Below, piece by piece: positions 9,786-18,680 of a stretch of DNA of 64,000 nucleotides. Under the pieces are notes generated by a model. The model ran no database searches. It saw nothing but the letters and a program-made list of their open reading frames with translations, and was not told the origin of the DNA. Position 1 is the stretch's first letter. Each line of letters opens with the position of its first letter. Source of the stretch: Mangrovimonas xylaniphaga (lineage in GTDB: Bacteria; Bacteroidota; Bacteroidia; Flavobacteriales; Flavobacteriaceae); the NCBI RefSeq assembly GCF_001280435.1, contig NZ_LBIP01000013.1:558001-622000 (forward strand), written 5' to 3'. The translations under genes were made by a program, and so were the position numbers.

Positions 9786-10517
9786 ATGAAAATCAATTGC
9801 ATCATCATAGAAAACAACCCCAAGTATTTAAATATCCTTCAGCGCTATTGCTACGAAAATGACGATTTAAACTGGATGGGGAGTTACAAAAATCCTCTAG
9901 AAGCTATCGATACTATAAATTCGTTTAAAACTGTATTGGTATTTTGCAACATAGGGCTTCTGGAAGAGGACCCAATGAAGTTCACACAACACTTAAAGGG
10001 CAATCCAATGTTTGTGTTCCGTACCAAGGCCAATGCATCCCAAACTCGCATTAAAGGATTAAAAACAATAGAATCGATACAAGATCCCATCACAGCCCAA
10101 ACTGTGAAAAACATTACAAAAAGAGCCTTAAAAATTTTGGACTTCAGTGCCTTGATGGAAACTAACATCTTCCCCACCGATGGCACCTCCCTTACTTCAT
10201 CAAAAGCTATTATGGTGAAATATGGCCATGAAGCCTACCAAGTAAGCATTGACGACATCACTTATATACAGGGCATGCAAGGCGCTTTAAGAATTCATAT
10301 GGTAAATACACCTCCCGTGAGAACCCTAATGAAAATCACCTCTCTTGAAGAAAAGCTGGATACGGCAAAATTTGTCAGGATACACCCAAGTTATTTGGTA
10401 AATATTACAAGAATAACTGGCATACAGAAAAAGAAGGTCAAATTAAATGACATCTACCTTCCTGTAAGCGACAATTTTAAACCCTCTTTACTGGACAGAA
10501 TAGGTCAATTTGAGTAA
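9786..10517 (+). CDS. LytTR-family regulator with degenerate receiver domain
   Basis: 243 residues. Residues about 1-120 have the size and hydrophobic pattern of a CheY receiver, but the key acids are gone: the usual Asp-Asp pair is Glu9-Asn10 and the phospho-acceptor position is Asn55 (LVFCNIGLLEE instead of a LxFLDIxMP pattern). Residues about 140-243 are a good LytTR DNA-binding domain (MVKYGHEAYQVSIDDITYIQG, FVRIHPSYLVNI). It should bind DNA but not be switched by classic phosphorylation. It ends the outer-membrane protein/Kelch/DUF4907 cluster and precedes the efflux operon, which has its own intact LytTR regulator. Confidence 0.85.
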   Translation: MKINCIIIENNPKYLNILQRYCYENDDLNWMGSYKNPLEAIDTINSFKTVLVFCNIGLLEEDPMKFTQHLKGNPMFVFRTKANASQTRIKGLKTIESIQDPITAQTVKNITKRALKILDFSALMETNIFPTDGTSLTSSKAIMVKYGHEAYQVSIDDITYIQGMQGALRIHMVNTPPVRTLMKITSLEEKLDTAKFVRIHPSYLVNITRITGIQKKKVKLNDIYLPVSDNFKPSLLDRIGQFE

Positions 10518-10644
10518 CATCCTACAAAAACTTCTTAGTCCTTAAATACCATGGAAACGTCTAGTAAAACTTCGGGTATATCTATTTGGTTTTTAAAACA
10601 TTATAATTCTATTGAATTTTACACTCAAGAAAGCATCTCATAAA

Positions 10645-11973
10645 ATGAAAATATATTTTTCAATACTAATCGCACTCCTTACAACTATTGGTCAGGCTCA
10701 GGAACATGCTCAAGAAATAGTAAAAAAATGGAGCCTCGAAGAATGTATAGCCTATGCAACCACCCATAATATAACGGTGAAGGATGCTCTATACAGCCAG
10801 GATAAAGCACAATTGAACTACGACCAGTCCAAATACAACAAACTTCCCAATGTAACAGGAAGCGCTTCCCAAACCCTATCCAACGGGAATAGCATCGACC
10901 CTATTACCAGTGATTATGTCACGAAGCAAATCCACTCCTCGAGTTTTGGAATCAACTCCTCCCTGACAGTTTATGAAGGTAGCAAACTCAATAAACAGCA
11001 AAAGCAACAACAATTGATTTTTGAGCAAAACACCCTGTATGTGGAAGAAACCCAAAACAATATTACCCTTCAGGTTACCGAAGCTTATTTACAGGCACTG
11101 TACATGCAGGAAGGCATTGCCATAGCCGAAAACAATCTAGAGGCTTCACAACAAGAAGCCACAATGGCCAAGGCCAAACTTGATGCAGGAAGCATTCCTA
11201 TGCAAGATTACACCGATGCCACTTCCCAAGCGGCTACCAAAAAATACGATTTGATTACGGCAAAAAACAACTATGCCCAACAAATTACAACCCTGAAACA
11301 GCTTTTGGAACTGGACCCTGAAACTGAATTTGCCATAGAAACGCCAGACCATATCAACGAGATGGTAGAAACACAATTGGACAAAATAGAAGTCTATAAA
11401 AAAGCTTTAAGCATCCTTCCCGAAATAAAAGCCACGGAATTAAATAAAGCCATAAGCGAAAAGGATATTGAGATTGCCAAAAGTGATAACCTCCCATCGC
11501 TCTACCTAAATGGAAGTTTGGGGTCTGGATTTACCAGCACCCAAGAATTGAATTTCGTTGACCAAATAAATGTCAACTTTAACCAAAGAATTGGGCTGTC
11601 ACTTAACATTCCCATATTCAATAAAAACCAAACCAAAACCGAAATTAAATTGGCCAAAATCAATGCCGAGCAAACCGACTTGGAATTGCAAAATGTCAAA
11701 AAGGATTTGTACAAAAAAGTAGACACCGCTTGGCAGAATTCAATAGCCTCTCAGGAACAATTATTGGCGGCAGGTGCCGCAAAGGATGCCGCCGAGGAAT
11801 CCTATAAACTGGCCAAAAAGAAGTTTGAATTGAATGCTCTAAACACGTCAGACCTCGTGGTTAGCCAAAATAACTACACCAATGCCCAGCTCGATTATAT
11901 CAAAGCCAAGTATCTAAACATTTTGTATTACCAACTCCTTCAATTTTACCAAGGAAACGCCATTGAAATTTAA
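10645..11973 (+). CDS. TolC-family outer-membrane efflux protein
   Basis: About 442 residues. I place the start at the ATG at 10645 (MKIYFSILIALLTTIGQAQ, a clear signal peptide); the longer frame needs a TTG at 10612. The mature protein begins WSLEECIAYATTHNITV, the classic N-terminal motif of outer-membrane efflux proteins (PF02321). Two repeats of long alpha-helical coiled-coil rich in Ala, Gln, Lys and Glu follow, giving the periplasmic tunnel of a trimer. It heads a six-gene operon and is separated from the MacA-like adaptor by five bases, so it should be the outer-membrane exit of that exporter. Confidence 0.92.
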   Translation: MKIYFSILIALLTTIGQAQEHAQEIVKKWSLEECIAYATTHNITVKDALYSQDKAQLNYDQSKYNKLPNVTGSASQTLSNGNSIDPITSDYVTKQIHSSSFGINSSLTVYEGSKLNKQQKQQQLIFEQNTLYVEETQNNITLQVTEAYLQALYMQEGIAIAENNLEASQQEATMAKAKLDAGSIPMQDYTDATSQAATKKYDLITAKNNYAQQITTLKQLLELDPETEFAIETPDHINEMVETQLDKIEVYKKALSILPEIKATELNKAISEKDIEIAKSDNLPSLYLNGSLGSGFTSTQELNFVDQINVNFNQRIGLSLNIPIFNKNQTKTEIKLAKINAEQTDLELQNVKKDLYKKVDTAWQNSIASQEQLLAAGAAKDAAEESYKLAKKKFELNALNTSDLVVSQNNYTNAQLDYIKAKYLNILYYQLLQFYQGNAIEI

Positions 11974-11978
11974 GAACA

Positions 11979-13199
11979 ATGAAAAGTAAAACTTTAAAAA
12001 TAATCGCAATCACTATAGGAATTCTAGGAGTCTCCGCTCTAGGCTATAGTTTTTTAAGCAGCAGCAAAACCTCTAAGGTAGAGGTTAAAACAGTGGCTAT
12101 TTCCAAAGGAGATGTCATTACCACGGTCACAGCCACTGGAACCGTAGCCCCTATCACCCAAGTGGAAGTGGGAACCCAAGTTTCGGGAGTTGTAGAGAAG
12201 ATTTATGTAGATTATAACAGTGAAGTAACCGAAGGACAGCTCATTGCCGAATTGGACAAGACCAACCTAAAAGCTGCCGTGGTACAGAGCAGAGCACTTT
12301 ATGACAATGCCCTTAATGAAAAGAATTATTTACAGACCATCTTTGACCGTCAAAAGCAACTCTACGACAGCAAGGTGATAAGTAAATCCGATTACGATGA
12401 AGCCCTTTACAAACTCAACACGGCAAACAGTACAGTAACACAACGTCAATCTGAGTTGAACCGCGCACAAACCGATCTTGGTTTCGCCAACATCTATTCG
12501 CCTATTGATGGCGTGGTTTTGTCCCGCGATGTGGACGAAGGACAAACCGTAGCGGCAAGTTATAGCACCCCAACCCTATTCACCATTGCCAAGAACTTGG
12601 AAGAAATGCAGGTAGAAGCTAATGTAGATGAAGCCGACATAGGACAGGTAAAAGAAGGCCAAAGCGTGACTTTTACAGTCGATGCCTACCAAGATGACAT
12701 CTTCAAGGGCGTAGTGACACAGGTGCGCTTAAACCCAACCACCACTTCAAACGTGGTTACCTATACCGTGGTTATCAGGGCCAACAACCCTGATCTTAAA
12801 TTGAAACCAGGACTAACGGCTTCGGTGTCCATTTACACCTTGGAACTTAAAGATGTGCTCACTGCCGAAGCAAAAGCTATCAACTTCAAGCCCAACATGG
12901 AAACCCTTCACCGTTTTCTAGAAGAAAACAACATTGAGAAGCCAGCGCCTCAGGGACCACCACCAGCTGACACCGAAGGCACCATTGTTTGGGTCTATAA
13001 ACCCAATGGAGATATAGTGCCTACCGCAATAACCTTGGGAGCCAGTGACGGCATACATGTTCAAATCTTGGAAGGGCTTGAGCCTGGAGACAATTTGGTA
13101 TACAGTTTAAAAGCCACCGGGTTGACAGAAGAAGCGGCTCCTATGCCAGAAGAAAACAGCAGCCCATTTATGCCGAAACCTCCGGGAAAGAAAAAATAA
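11979..13199 (+). CDS. MacA-like periplasmic adaptor (membrane fusion protein)
   Basis: 406 residues. One N-terminal membrane segment is followed by the biotinyl-lipoyl-like motif TGTVAPITQVEVGTQVSGVVEKI and a coiled-coil hairpin (about residues 95-165). The second lipoyl half (IYSPIDGVVLSRDVDEGQTVAA) and beta-barrel domains come next. The C-terminal tail is rich in Pro and Lys. This order is that of HlyD/MacA adaptors, and the ABC ATPase and MacB-type permease next to it favour a MacA role over RND export. It joins the inner-membrane ABC transporter to the TolC-like channel. Confidence 0.9.
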   Translation: MKSKTLKIIAITIGILGVSALGYSFLSSSKTSKVEVKTVAISKGDVITTVTATGTVAPITQVEVGTQVSGVVEKIYVDYNSEVTEGQLIAELDKTNLKAAVVQSRALYDNALNEKNYLQTIFDRQKQLYDSKVISKSDYDEALYKLNTANSTVTQRQSELNRAQTDLGFANIYSPIDGVVLSRDVDEGQTVAASYSTPTLFTIAKNLEEMQVEANVDEADIGQVKEGQSVTFTVDAYQDDIFKGVVTQVRLNPTTTSNVVTYTVVIRANNPDLKLKPGLTASVSIYTLELKDVLTAEAKAINFKPNMETLHRFLEENNIEKPAPQGPPPADTEGTIVWVYKPNGDIVPTAITLGASDGIHVQILEGLEPGDNLVYSLKATGLTEEAAPMPEENSSPFMPKPPGKKK

Positions 13200-13211
13200 A
13201 TACCCAATGAC

Positions 13212-14009
13212 ATGGAAACATTTGTAGAAACCAAGGTTAAAACCAATACCCGTAACATGCAGAAAAGAATCATTGAAATAGAAGACTTGAAGAGAAGTTT
13301 TGTGATGGGTAACGAGGTAGTTCATGCCTTAAAAGGCATCTCTTTCGATATTAAAGAAGGGGAATTTGTGACCATTATGGGTTCCAGTGGATCTGGCAAA
13401 AGTACCATGTTAAATATTTTGGGCTGTTTAGATAAACCATCAGCAGGGGACTACGGGCTAGATGGCATGCTCACAAACGAAATGAGCAAAAACCAATTGG
13501 CCAAAATCAGGAACCACAAGATTGGATTTATATTTCAATCCTATAATTTATTGGCTCGAACCACTGCCTTGGAAAATGTGGAATTACCCCTAATGTACAA
13601 CAGTTCGGTTTCCAGTACAGAACGAAAAGAAAGTGCCATTTCGGCTTTAAACAAAGTAGGATTACAAGAGCGCATGTACCATACCCCGGCCCAATTGTCG
13701 GGAGGGCAACAACAGCGGGTAGCCATTGCACGAGCTTTAGTGAACAATCCTGTTGTGATATTGGCGGACGAAGCTACCGGCAATTTAGACACAAGAACGT
13801 CCTATGAAATCATGGCCCTTTTTCAAGACCTGAACCGTCAAGGAAAAACCATCGTTTTTGTAACCCACGAACCAGATATTGCAGAGTTCAGTCAACGTAC
13901 CATCGTCTTAAAAGACGGAAAAATTATAAAGGACGCCCTAAACAGTAATGTGAAGGACGCCAGTGAAATGTTATCGCTTTTGCCAAAAGAAGACCATGAA
14001 ACAGAGTGA
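13212..14009 (+). CDS. ABC transporter ATPase, MacB/LolD type
   Basis: 265 residues. Walker A GSSGSGKS (about 57-64), Q-loop in IFQSYNLL, signature [15 protein letters not shown], Walker [13 protein letters not shown] and the H-loop VTHE are all present and intact. The sequence matches the MacB/LolD/FtsE class that drives mechanotransmission transporters. An alternative start at 13257 ([11 protein letters not shown]) would remove a 15-residue leader not usual in the family. In contrast to E. coli MacB, where ATPase and permease are fused, here they are two genes. Confidence 0.93.
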   Translation: METFVETKVKTNTRNMQKRIIEIEDLKRSFVMGNEVVHALKGISFDIKEGEFVTIMGSSGSGKSTMLNILGCLDKPSAGDYGLDGMLTNEMSKNQLAKIRNHKIGFIFQSYNLLARTTALENVELPLMYNSSVSSTERKESAISALNKVGLQERMYHTPAQLSGGQQQRVAIARALVNNPVVILADEATGNLDTRTSYEIMALFQDLNRQGKTIVFVTHEPDIAEFSQRTIVLKDGKIIKDALNSNVKDASEMLSLLPKEDHETE

Positions 14010-14062
14010 AACAGTTAGAGGCATGAGTAAGAAGACAATTCGTAACCAAAAAAACTTGTAAG

Positions 14063-15283
14063 GTGAAGCTATTTAATTTATTAAAAATTGCATGGAAAGC
14101 AATCATCCTAAATAAGGTTAGAACCTTTTTAACCATGCTAGGAATTGTTATTGGCGTAGCCTCTGTAATTGCCATGTTGGCCATTGGGGAAGGCTCCAGT
14201 CAAAGCATTAAAAGTCAAATTGCAAAAATGGGTTCAAACATGATTACCATCAGACCAGGATCGGAAATGCGCGGAGGGGTGCGAATGGATCCCGGCCAAA
14301 TGCAAACCCTGACCTTAAAAGACTTTCAGAATCTAAAAGACAACAGCACACTCCTCACCTATCTAACCCCCATGGTAGAAGGTAGCGGACAATCCATAAA
14401 CGGCACCAACAACTGGCCCACATCCATTTACGGCGTTTTACCAGATTATTTAGCTGTGAAGTCCTGGGAAGTAAAAACAGGAAGCATCTTTACAGAAGCC
14501 GAAGTTAAAGCAGCCGCCAAAGTGGTGGTATTGGGGCAAACCGTGGTAGACAATTTATTTAGTGAAGGTGTAGACCCTATTGGAAAAGTCATTAGGTTCA
14601 ACAACATCCCCATGAAAGTAATCGGCGTATTGACTAAAAAAGGAGAAAACACGTTTGGGCAAGATCAGGATAACGTCATCATAGCGCCCTATACCACGGT
14701 ACAAAAACGTATATTAGCCATAGATTACTTACATTCCATTAGCGCGTCTGCCCTAAGTGAAGAACAGGCTCAAGATGCTGTAGAGGAAATTACAAGCATT
14801 TTGAGAAGTTCCCACCAAATAGGCCCTAATGATGAGGATGATTTTAACGTATTTTCTATGGAAGAATTGGTTTCCATGTTCAGCTCAACAAACGACATAC
14901 TTACCATCCTGTTGGTAGCCATTGCAGGCATATCCCTTTTGGTGGGTGGCATTGGCATTATGAATATTATGTACGTATCGGTAAAAGAACGCACCCGCGA
15001 AATTGGATTACGAATGGCCGTAGGTGGACAAGGGAGGGACATCCTTACTCAATTTCTAATTGAGGCTGTCATGATCAGTATTTCCGGAGGCCTTTTGGGA
15101 GTGCTTTTAGGCTTGGCCGCTTCGTTTTTTATTGAAAATATTTTAAGTTGGCCAACAGTGATCACCTCTTATTCCGTCGTCATTTCATTTGTGGTATGTG
15201 CCGTTACCGGAATATTTTTTGGATGGTACCCCGCAAAAAAAGCAGCCGCTTTAGACCCTATAACAGCTTTGAGATATGAATGA
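14063..15283 (+). CDS. MacB-type ABC transporter permease
   Basis: 406 residues beginning at a GTG (MKLFNLLKIAWKAI). One N-terminal membrane helix is followed by a MacB periplasmic core domain (about residues 45-250) and three C-terminal helices with the FtsX-like motif (GGIGIMNIMYVSVKERTREIGLRMAVG). This topology is shared by MacB-type exporters of macrolides, peptides and lipoproteins. The sequence GSEMRGGVRMDPGQM early in the periplasmic part is Met/Gly-rich. It ends eight bases inside the kinase gene, so signalling and transport are tightly coupled. Confidence 0.93.
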   Translation: MKLFNLLKIAWKAIILNKVRTFLTMLGIVIGVASVIAMLAIGEGSSQSIKSQIAKMGSNMITIRPGSEMRGGVRMDPGQMQTLTLKDFQNLKDNSTLLTYLTPMVEGSGQSINGTNNWPTSIYGVLPDYLAVKSWEVKTGSIFTEAEVKAAAKVVVLGQTVVDNLFSEGVDPIGKVIRFNNIPMKVIGVLTKKGENTFGQDQDNVIIAPYTTVQKRILAIDYLHSISASALSEEQAQDAVEEITSILRSSHQIGPNDEDDFNVFSMEELVSMFSSTNDILTILLVAIAGISLLVGGIGIMNIMYVSVKERTREIGLRMAVGGQGRDILTQFLIEAVMISISGGLLGVLLGLAASFFIENILSWPTVITSYSVVISFVVCAVTGIFFGWYPAKKAAALDPITALRYE

Positions 15284-16349
15284 TTTCTTTAAAAAATATA
15301 AAAACCGAAAAGCTATAAGCATTATCTCACATATATTGGTATGGGGGTTCATCTTCAGCACCCCTTACCTGCTATCGAACTCTTCGGGCCAAAATCAATT
15401 TGACAGGGCCATCATGGTTAGGACTTGGCTGCAATTATCAGTCTTTGCTTCTATTTTCTACCTAAATTATATTTGGCTGATCGATAGATTACTTTTTAAA
15501 AAGAAGGTTTGGCTATTCAGTATGATCAACCTGATTTGCATCATAGCCCTTATTTCCCTTCAATTTCAATTAAATCATTTGGTTTTTGATGGCATGCGGG
15601 AGATGCCTCCTATGAAAATGGAGAACATGAAAAATCCTCCTCCAAAGGATTTGTTCTTCTACCTTCAGTTTATCACCTATTTGCTGCCTTTGGCATTCGC
15701 AATAGCTATAAAGACTACTGAGCGTTGGATGAAAATAGAATTTGAAAAAACCGAAGCCGACAATGTAAAGCTCCATTCCGAACTTCAGCATTTGCAATAC
15801 CAGTTGCAGCCCCATTTTTTCTTCAATAGCCTAAACAATATCTATGCCTTGGTAGACACCGCTCCAGAAACGGCAAAAACCAGCCTTCATGGATTGGCTA
15901 AACTAATGAGATACCTACTATATGATACGAAAACCGAATCTGTAAGCCTCTCGCATGAAATTGATTTTATAAAGCGTTATATTGAATTGGGGAAAATTAG
16001 GATTCCAGAAACTACCCAGGTAAATTACACCTTCCCTGTGGTGTCCCAAAACATCAAAATTGCCCCGCTATTGTTCATCTCATTGATAGAAAACGCCTTT
16101 AAGCATGGGGTTTCCGCTAATAAGGAAGGGGACATATCTTTTAACATGGATATTAACAATAATAAGGTTTTGTTTGTCTCAAAAAACCCTAACTTTCCTA
16201 AAGAAAAAAGCGATAAAAGTGGTTCTGGTATTGGCTTGGAAAACCTCAAAAAACGTCTGGAACTACTCTATCCAGGAAAGCATAGCTTAACCACAGAATT
16301 AAAAGACAATACATACACCACAGTTTTGGAGATTGATTTAAACCACTAG
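15276..16349 (+). CDS. LytS/YehU-type sensor histidine kinase
   Basis: 357 residues. Four predicted membrane helices fill residues about 12-145, with a Met/Pro-rich extracytoplasmic loop (MREMPPMKMENMKNPPPKD) between helices three and four. The His_kinase motif (PF06580) QPHFFFNSLNNIYAL has the phospho-accepting His180, and an ATP-binding domain follows with ENAFKHG and SGIGLENLKKRL. It overlaps the permease gene and precedes a LytTR regulator by three bases, so the pair probably senses a signal related to the exporter and controls the operon. Confidence 0.93.
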   Translation: MNDFFKKYKNRKAISIISHILVWGFIFSTPYLLSNSSGQNQFDRAIMVRTWLQLSVFASIFYLNYIWLIDRLLFKKKVWLFSMINLICIIALISLQFQLNHLVFDGMREMPPMKMENMKNPPPKDLFFYLQFITYLLPLAFAIAIKTTERWMKIEFEKTEADNVKLHSELQHLQYQLQPHFFFNSLNNIYALVDTAPETAKTSLHGLAKLMRYLLYDTKTESVSLSHEIDFIKRYIELGKIRIPETTQVNYTFPVVSQNIKIAPLLFISLIENAFKHGVSANKEGDISFNMDINNNKVLFVSKNPNFPKEKSDKSGSGIGLENLKKRLELLYPGKHSLTTELKDNTYTTVLEIDLNH

Positions 16350-16352
16350 GAA

Positions 16353-17096
16353 ATGAGCAGCAACAAACTTACTTGTATTACCGTTGATGACGAACCAATG
16401 GCCTTGGGATTGGTAGAAGACTACATTAAAAAAACACCCTTTTTGGAATTACAAGGCAAGTTTGGAAATGCCATCGATGCTCTGGAATTCTTAAACCAAA
16501 CGACAGTCGACCTTATCTTTCTGGACATCCAAATGCCTGACCTGTCCGGCATGGAACTTTCCAAATTGCTTCCCAAAGAAACGGGGATTATTTTTACCAC
16601 TGCTTTCGACCAGTATGCTTTGGAAGGTTTTAAAGTAAATGCCATTGACTATCTCCTAAAACCCTTTGATTATGCCGAATTTTTAACGGCAGCCAATAAG
16701 GCCAGACTAAGGTTGCAACCTTCAAAAGGACATGATACCCCTAATACTCCAATTGAGACTTTACCTCCTCAAAAGGAATTTATTTTTGTAAAATCTGAAT
16801 ACCGCCAGTTGCGTATTGAGCTAAAAAATGTCTTGTATTTTGAAGGTTTAAAGGATTATGTGAAAATTTGGATAAAAGACACTCCCAAACCCATCCTCAC
16901 CCTAATGAGTTTAAAATCCTTAGAGGAGGAACTGCCGCAAGAAGACTTTATGAGAGTACACAGATCATATATTGTTTCCTTAAAAAATATTGAAACCATC
17001 GAACGTAGCCAAATTATTATCAACAACCAACGCATTACCGTTTCGGAACAGTACAAAACAAAATTCCACGATTTCATCAATAAGAATTCACTTTAA
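16353..17096 (+). CDS. LytTR-family response regulator, intact receiver
   Basis: 247 residues. The receiver has acidic residues in VDDEP (11-15), phospho-acceptor Asp58 in IFLDIQMP, the switch Thr in FTTAFDQYAL and the conserved Lys of LLKPFDY. A LytTR domain occupies about residues 145-247 (FIFVKSEYRQLRIELKNVLY, FMRVHRSYIVSL). It is the cognate partner of the preceding kinase. The operon ends at a bidirectional terminator directly downstream. Confidence 0.94.
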   Translation: MSSNKLTCITVDDEPMALGLVEDYIKKTPFLELQGKFGNAIDALEFLNQTTVDLIFLDIQMPDLSGMELSKLLPKETGIIFTTAFDQYALEGFKVNAIDYLLKPFDYAEFLTAANKARLRLQPSKGHDTPNTPIETLPPQKEFIFVKSEYRQLRIELKNVLYFEGLKDYVKIWIKDTPKPILTLMSLKSLEEELPQEDFMRVHRSYIVSLKNIETIERSQIIINNQRITVSEQYKTKFHDFINKNSL

Positions 17097-17114
17097 ACCT
17101 CAACCTTTTCATAA

Positions 17115-17170
17115 AAAAACAAGTGCTTAAAAATCCTAAATTGGACTTCTAAGCACCTGCTTTTATTTTA
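17115..17170. terminator. Bidirectional terminator between response regulator and alkaline phosphatase
   Basis: GTGCTTAAAAATCC (17123-17136) and GGACTTCTAAGCAC (17143-17156) form a 14-bp stem. The two mismatches are A·C on the plus strand but G·U on the minus strand. A run of A residues lies left (T-run on the minus strand) and a T-rich stretch right, so it can serve both convergent genes and should be stronger for the phosphatase. Confidence 0.8.
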
Positions 17171-17184
17171 TCTCTATTGATTAT

Positions 17185-18285
17185 TTACTCCACAATTCTG
17201 TCTTGTTGGATCAAGGCCAAAATTTTATGGTACAACTCATTGTTTTCATAAATACCACCAAAGTTTTCAGCGCCTTTTCCATAAGCCAACACAGGCACCA
17301 TAGTTCCAGAATGCCCTCCCGTGGAGAAGGTTGGTGTTACCTCATTATAATCGCCTTCTTTTGATGCTAGTGTGAATCCTCCCGTTTCATGGTCGGCAGT
17401 CATTAACACCAATGTATTTCCATCCTTCTTGGCAAAATCAAGTACAGCGCCAATCACATTGTCAAAATCCTTCATTTCTTCAATCAGGTACTGCGCCTCA
17501 TTGTCATGGCCTCCCCAATCAATTTGTGAACCTTCTACCATTAAAAAGAACCCTCCAGAAGTCTGTGATAAATAACTCAAGGCCTTTTCTGTACCTTCCT
17601 GTAAAAAGTCCCCTCTTCCTTCGGTCATTTTAGGCATGCCATCTTCAGCCAACAAATACCCGTATTTTCGGTTCTTTTTAAGTTTTTTATCTCCTAATTG
17701 CACGGTATCCATTTCAAAACCCTTCTTTTCCAACGCAGCTATATAATCCGCTCCGTCTTTTCTCTTGTTGAAGAACTTCAAACCTCCCGCTGCAAAAAAG
17801 TCAATATTAGAAGTTGGCAATTGCGCCGCAATGGCCTCATCAAATTTTCTGCTTGCCACGTGGGCAAAGAAAGACGCTGGTGTAGCATGGGTAATTGAAG
17901 ACGTGGCTACCAAACCATTTTTATAGCCCATTTTAGAAAGTACTTCGGTCATATTTTCAACAGCAGTGGTATCCTGCAATACTCCAATAGCACCGTTATA
18001 GGTTTTCACCCCACATGCATAAGCCGTAGCCCCAGCAGCAGAATCGGTAATTAAATGCGAACTAGACGAGGTCTTTAACAAACCTACATGCTCAAAATTT
18101 GGAAGGTTGATACTGTCCTGTTTGAAATAAAACACTGATGACATTTGGGACAGCCCCATACCATCTCCTATCAGCAAAATGACATTTAAAGGTTTATTGT
18201 TTTCCTTTACTGCTTTTTTTTCTGACTGTTGGCTATATCCAAAACCAATTGTCAAGAAAGCCATAACACTTAAAATTAACTTCAT
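17185..18285 (-). CDS. Alkaline phosphatase (PhoA family)
   Basis: 366 residues with a signal peptide ending near FGYSQ. IGDGMG (metal Asp41), the nucleophile motif ITDSAAGATAYACG (Ser82) and the metal-site motifs TADHETGG and GGHSGTMVP are those of classic alkaline phosphatases (PF00245), which hydrolyse phosphomonoesters in the periplasm. Length is slightly short of E. coli PhoA (about 470) but normal for the Bacteroidota type. A Bacteroidota -7 element (TACTTTTG) lies at 18393-18400 upstream. It is separate from the SusC/SusD locus but next to it and could use the phosphate released there. Confidence 0.94.
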   Translation of the reverse strand: MKLILSVMAFLTIGFGYSQQSEKKAVKENNKPLNVILLIGDGMGLSQMSSVFYFKQDSINLPNFEHVGLLKTSSSSHLITDSAAGATAYACGVKTYNGAIGVLQDTTAVENMTEVLSKMGYKNGLVATSSITHATPASFFAHVASRKFDEAIAAQLPTSNIDFFAAGGLKFFNKRKDGADYIAALEKKGFEMDTVQLGDKKLKKNRKYGYLLAEDGMPKMTEGRGDFLQEGTEKALSYLSQTSGGFFLMVEGSQIDWGGHDNEAQYLIEEMKDFDNVIGAVLDFAKKDGNTLVLMTADHETGGFTLASKEGDYNEVTPTFSTGGHSGTMVPVLAYGKGAENFGGIYENNELYHKILALIQQDRIVE

Positions 18286-18680
18286 TCTATGTTTTTGTAT
18301 TTAGGTTTAATGTTTACGGTTTGTAATTCAATTTCAAAAGCATTATTAGGTTTCTCTCCATCCTAATCTTTTTACTTTGACTTACGAAGATGCAAAAGTA
18401 AGAAAAACCTAAGCTCCCGTATTTTAAGAAAATGTAAAGCATAGTTAAAGAAATCCCAAAACCTTACTTTGTCGCCCCAGTTACCCAAGCCTAACCAAAA
18501 TTTCAAAAAAAACTCATTACCAGCCACCTACATATCAAACAACAAAAAAAAACAGCAATTGTTTGATGTAACCACTGGTTAACATTGATAAGAAAAATCT
18601 TTTAACTCTTTGGCTGTATTTATAGATTCAATATTCCATGAGATGGAATTAAAATTTATTCAATTTGCTGTGCTTCATTC
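18286..18680. other. Intergenic region upstream of alkaline phosphatase
   Basis: 395 bases without a gene. It holds the likely phosphatase promoter at 18393-18400 and, at 18313-18327, a weak TTTAC-N5-GTAAT dyad. Near 18534-18574 an imperfect dyad with arms ATCAAACAA and TTGTTTGAT surrounds a run of A. No clear T-run terminator for the GH5 gene is visible. Confidence 0.5.
18393..18400 (-). promoter_or_regulatory. Putative -7 element of the alkaline phosphatase promoter
   Basis: TACTTTTG on the minus strand matches the Bacteroidota -7 consensus TAnnTTTG and is followed by CATC, a common start context. No clear TTG -33 element is present at the usual distance, so support is moderate. It lies about 108 bases upstream of the start codon. 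Confidence 0.45.

Noticed and set aside
18313-18327. TTTAC-N5-GTAAT dyad upstream of the PhoA gene as a further XRE-cupin operator
   Set aside because: The centre GGTTT and the last base differ from the other sites; in AT-rich DNA one such match is expected by chance.
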